Shown here one piece after another: positions 5,300-6,454 of a DNA stretch of 6,454 nt. Every line of letters starts with the position of its first letter. The first letter of the stretch is position 1. The stretch covers positions 1-6,454 of the forward strand of contig CALCQV010000163.1 in the NCBI GenBank assembly GCA_937894795.1. Reading direction: 5' to 3'. The position numbers and the translations under genes are program-made. The stretch is from an uncultured Bacteroidales bacterium (lineage in GTDB: Bacteria; Bacteroidota; Bacteroidia; Bacteroidales; Lentimicrobiaceae). The notes beneath the pieces are model-generated. The model worked only from the letters and a program-made list of their open reading frames with translations. It had not been told where the DNA came from and searched no databases.

Positions 5300-5311
5300 C
5301 ACTAAAATAAA

Positions 5312-5374
5312 CCCTAAACACTAAACTTAAAACTGTTCTTTGTTCGTAGTTCGTAGTTCTTTGTTCACGGTTCT
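5312..5374 (+). repeat. Heptamer array, CCCTAAA-like then GTTC type
   Basis: Nine 7-bp units run without a break: CCCTAAA (5312), CACTAAA (5319), CTTAAAA (5326), then six NNGTTCN units starting at 5333, 5340, 5347, 5354, 5361 and 5368. It is the fourth gap of the window to carry GTTC/GAAC heptamers and the only one where the core drifts into a CTAAA motif. Confidence 0.72.
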
Positions 5375-5382
5375 CACCCCTC

Positions 5383-5501
5383 ACCCTGCCCGCTCCCGGG
5401 GGGAGAGGGTAAAGGAAGGTATTATAATGAGAATGTTATTACCTGGTGGCGAAAAACTCCCCATGGCGGTGGCCGCAGAACGGGCGGAAGTTTTTCCGCC
5501 C
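5383..5501 (+). promoter_or_regulatory. Structured leader region upstream of the DUF6266 gene
   Basis: ACCCT (5383-5387) faces AGGGT (5406-5410) with CTCCC/GGGAG nested inside. Further on, GGGCGGAA (5482-5489) and TTCCGCCC (5494-5501) form a perfect 8-bp stem with a GTTT loop. GAAAACT-type arms (5451-5458 and 5489-5496) offer a competing fold. AAAGGAAGG at 5411-5419 looks like a ribosome site and is followed by ATG at 5427, opening a 45-codon frame to 5564; I cannot support it as a gene, but a leader peptide is possible. No Bacteroidota -7 box is evident between 5375 and 5578. Confidence 0.35.
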
Positions 5502-5578
5502 CTGCACCATGTTCCATTGGTGATGATCGGAGAACAAAACGCTGGCCGCAGAATGCTGAACTAAAAATAAATACTTCT

Positions 5579-6247
5579 ATGGCAAAAGTTAACCCCGACG
5601 GCTCCTTCAGGGGCAAGGTAGGACACCTCATTTATTCATCATGGAAAGGTACACCAACCGTGAGGGAGGAGTCCACCAACATCAATCGGCCCAACACCAT
5701 CGGGCAGCAATCGCAAACCACCCGCATAAGGATGGCCTCCAACCTCATCGGGGCGCTCTCCCCCATTCTGAAAACCGGCTTCCAGGCACCCAAAACCTGT
5801 AAGACGGGCATGAATGAGGCGCGCTCCTATTTCTACAAGAACGTGGTGGCGGGCACCTTCCCCAATCAGTACATCGACTATGAGAAGGTAATGGTATCAC
5901 GCGGCGTGATCCCTGCACCGTTTGACCTCACAGTGGAGTTCGCCGAAAGGCAGCTTACCCTTACGTGGAATACATCCATCAGTAACCCCCTAACCCGGCA
6001 TGAGGATTTCATGGCCGTGGTGTTCTTCTACCCCGGACTCATCAACCCCAACACCAAAGAGAGCACCGCCAGGCTCTTTTACAATAAACAGACCGCCCGG
6101 CGCAGGGATGGCACCGTTACGGTCATGGTGCCTGACAACCACCCTATGCCATCACATTGCTGGATATTCTTCTACAACCCTGAAAAGGCTGTCGCCGAAA
6201 GCCAGTTGAAGGTGTCAAACTCCGTTTATCTGGGAATCATGGGTTGA
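5579..6247 (+). CDS. DUF6266 family protein
   Basis: A 222-residue protein of the Bacteroidota-restricted DUF6266 family; function unknown. The family hallmark is at the N-terminus: GKVGHLIYSSWKGTPTVRE (12-30) with NRPNTIGQQSQTTRIRMAS (36-54), that is, a GKVG, SSWKG, then P-x-T-x-x-Q-x-x-x-R pattern. The rest is rich in short beta-like segments such as FDLTVEF and LTLTWNT and resembles a compact beta domain, with no signal peptide, membrane segment or catalytic motif visible. The start at 5579 places the hallmark where it normally lies. The gene is visibly richer in G and C than the four genes to its left, suggesting separate origin or different expression. It is preceded by a structured leader and followed by a strong terminator, so it is its own transcription unit. 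Genomes often hold many copies, to my recollection. Confidence 0.85.
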   Translation: MAKVNPDGSFRGKVGHLIYSSWKGTPTVREESTNINRPNTIGQQSQTTRIRMASNLIGALSPILKTGFQAPKTCKTGMNEARSYFYKNVVAGTFPNQYIDYEKVMVSRGVIPAPFDLTVEFAERQLTLTWNTSISNPLTRHEDFMAVVFFYPGLINPNTKESTARLFYNKQTARRRDGTVTVMVPDNHPMPSHCWIFFYNPEKAVAESQLKVSNSVYLGIMG

Positions 6248-6251
6248 GTCA

Positions 6252-6310
6252 GACCGCTTTCAGCGGTCACAGAGGAGTTTTACCTACCGGGGTAGGTGGG
6301 GCTTTTTTTT
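6252..6310 (+). terminator. Terminator of the DUF6266 gene, with a second hairpin before it
   Basis: GACCGCT (6252-6258) and AGCGGTC (6262-6268) pair perfectly over a 3-base loop, just after the stop. A second stem, ACCTACC (6282-6288) with GGTAGGT (6291-6297), is followed by GGGGC and eight T residues (6303-6310), a standard intrinsic terminator layout. Confidence 0.75.
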
Positions 6311-6428
6311 CTTTCTTTTCTTACTTCTTTGTCTTGACAGGATTGATTATCAGAGAAAGGGCGGCAGGTTTTACCTGCCGTGGCAGATAAGGCTCTTTTT
6401 TCTTTCTTTTCTTACTTCTTTGTCTTGA
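6277..6428 (+). repeat. Terminator region duplicated with 91-bp period
   Basis: 6277-6337 is repeated at 6368-6428 with 54 of 61 matches by eye; the last 33 bases of each copy are identical. In the hairpin part, A6286-T6293 becomes G6377-C6384, a compensatory change. In the second copy another stem, CGGCAGGT (6362-6369) with ACCTGCCG (6373-6380), competes for the same strand. Confidence 0.7.
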
Positions 6429-6442
6429 TACAAAGAAGTAAG
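6411..6442. repeat. Long hairpin with CTTGAT loop at the window end
   Basis: CTTACTTCTTTGT (6411-6423) and ACAAAGAAGTAAG (6430-6442) are perfect 13-bp arms around CTTGAT. The left arm also occurs in the first copy of the 91-bp duplication (6320-6332), without its right partner. The structure sits beyond the last gene and may be a dispersed intergenic palindrome or a second terminator. Confidence 0.6.
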
Positions 6443-6454
6443 CAAGAAAAATCA

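Noticed and set aside
5312..5332. Telomere-like CCCTAAA repeats
   Set aside because: Only one exact CCCTAAA, continuous in phase with the GTTC heptamers; best explained as drift within that array.
5340..5564. Plus-strand open frame of 74 codons
   Set aside because: Its first part is the GTTC heptamer array. Only the portion from 5427 has a ribosome site, and that is kept as a speculative leader peptide rather than a gene.
5422..5631. Minus-strand open frame of 69 codons
   Set aside because: Antisense to the leader and start of the DUF6266 gene, with no promoter or ribosome site of its own.
6000..6209. Second plus-strand frame inside the DUF6266 gene
   Set aside because: Shadow frame of a GC-rich gene; the 5579 frame carries the conserved family motifs.

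Overview
The window looks like accessory chromosomal DNA from a member of the Bacteroidota, probably near Bacteroidales or Marinilabiliales. Three kinds of evidence agree. Promoters ahead of three genes carry a Bacteroidota-type -7 box (TAnnTTTG). The protein families are typical of the phylum: an AbiEii toxin with a DUF6922-like partner, AAA_14/DUF4143 ATPases and DUF6266. The gaps are filled with short iterated repeats. No rRNA, tRNA, CRISPR array, transposase or integrase was seen. Family names come from memory of motifs, not from searches.

Layout: (1) 1-351 is non-coding. It holds a strong terminator of an upstream gene, REP-like palindromes, inverted repeats and a 16-bp palindrome at the first gene's start. 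(2) 352-1459 is a two-gene toxin-antitoxin operon: a HigA-like HTH protein fused to a DUF6922-like domain, then an AbiEii-type nucleotidyltransferase. (3) 1460-1870 is a repeat-rich gap. (4) 1871-2986, minus strand, is an AAA_14/DUF4143 ATPase. (5) 2987-3596 is a divergent intergenic region with both ATPase promoters, several dyads and a heptamer array. (6) 3597-4850, plus strand, is a second, distantly related AAA_14/DUF4143 ATPase. (7) 4851-5578 is non-coding and contains a 156-bp symmetric element made of ten 11-bp repeats, another heptamer array and leader hairpins. (8) 5579-6247 is a DUF6266 gene, visibly more GC-rich than the others, followed by a terminator that is duplicated with a 91-bp period up to the window end.

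Apart from the toxin-antitoxin pair, the genes are single transcription units and show no sign of a shared pathway. The unifying feature is the gaps. Every gap between transcription units has GTTC/GAAC arrays with 7-bp periodicity, and no gene has one. Two modules are bracketed by direct repeats: the toxin-antitoxin operon by a 16-bp exact repeat and the first ATPase by a 23-bp near repeat. I read this as an island assembled module by module. The least explained structures are the 156-bp dyad at 4930-5085, the heptamer arrays and the HTH-DUF6922 fusion antitoxin.
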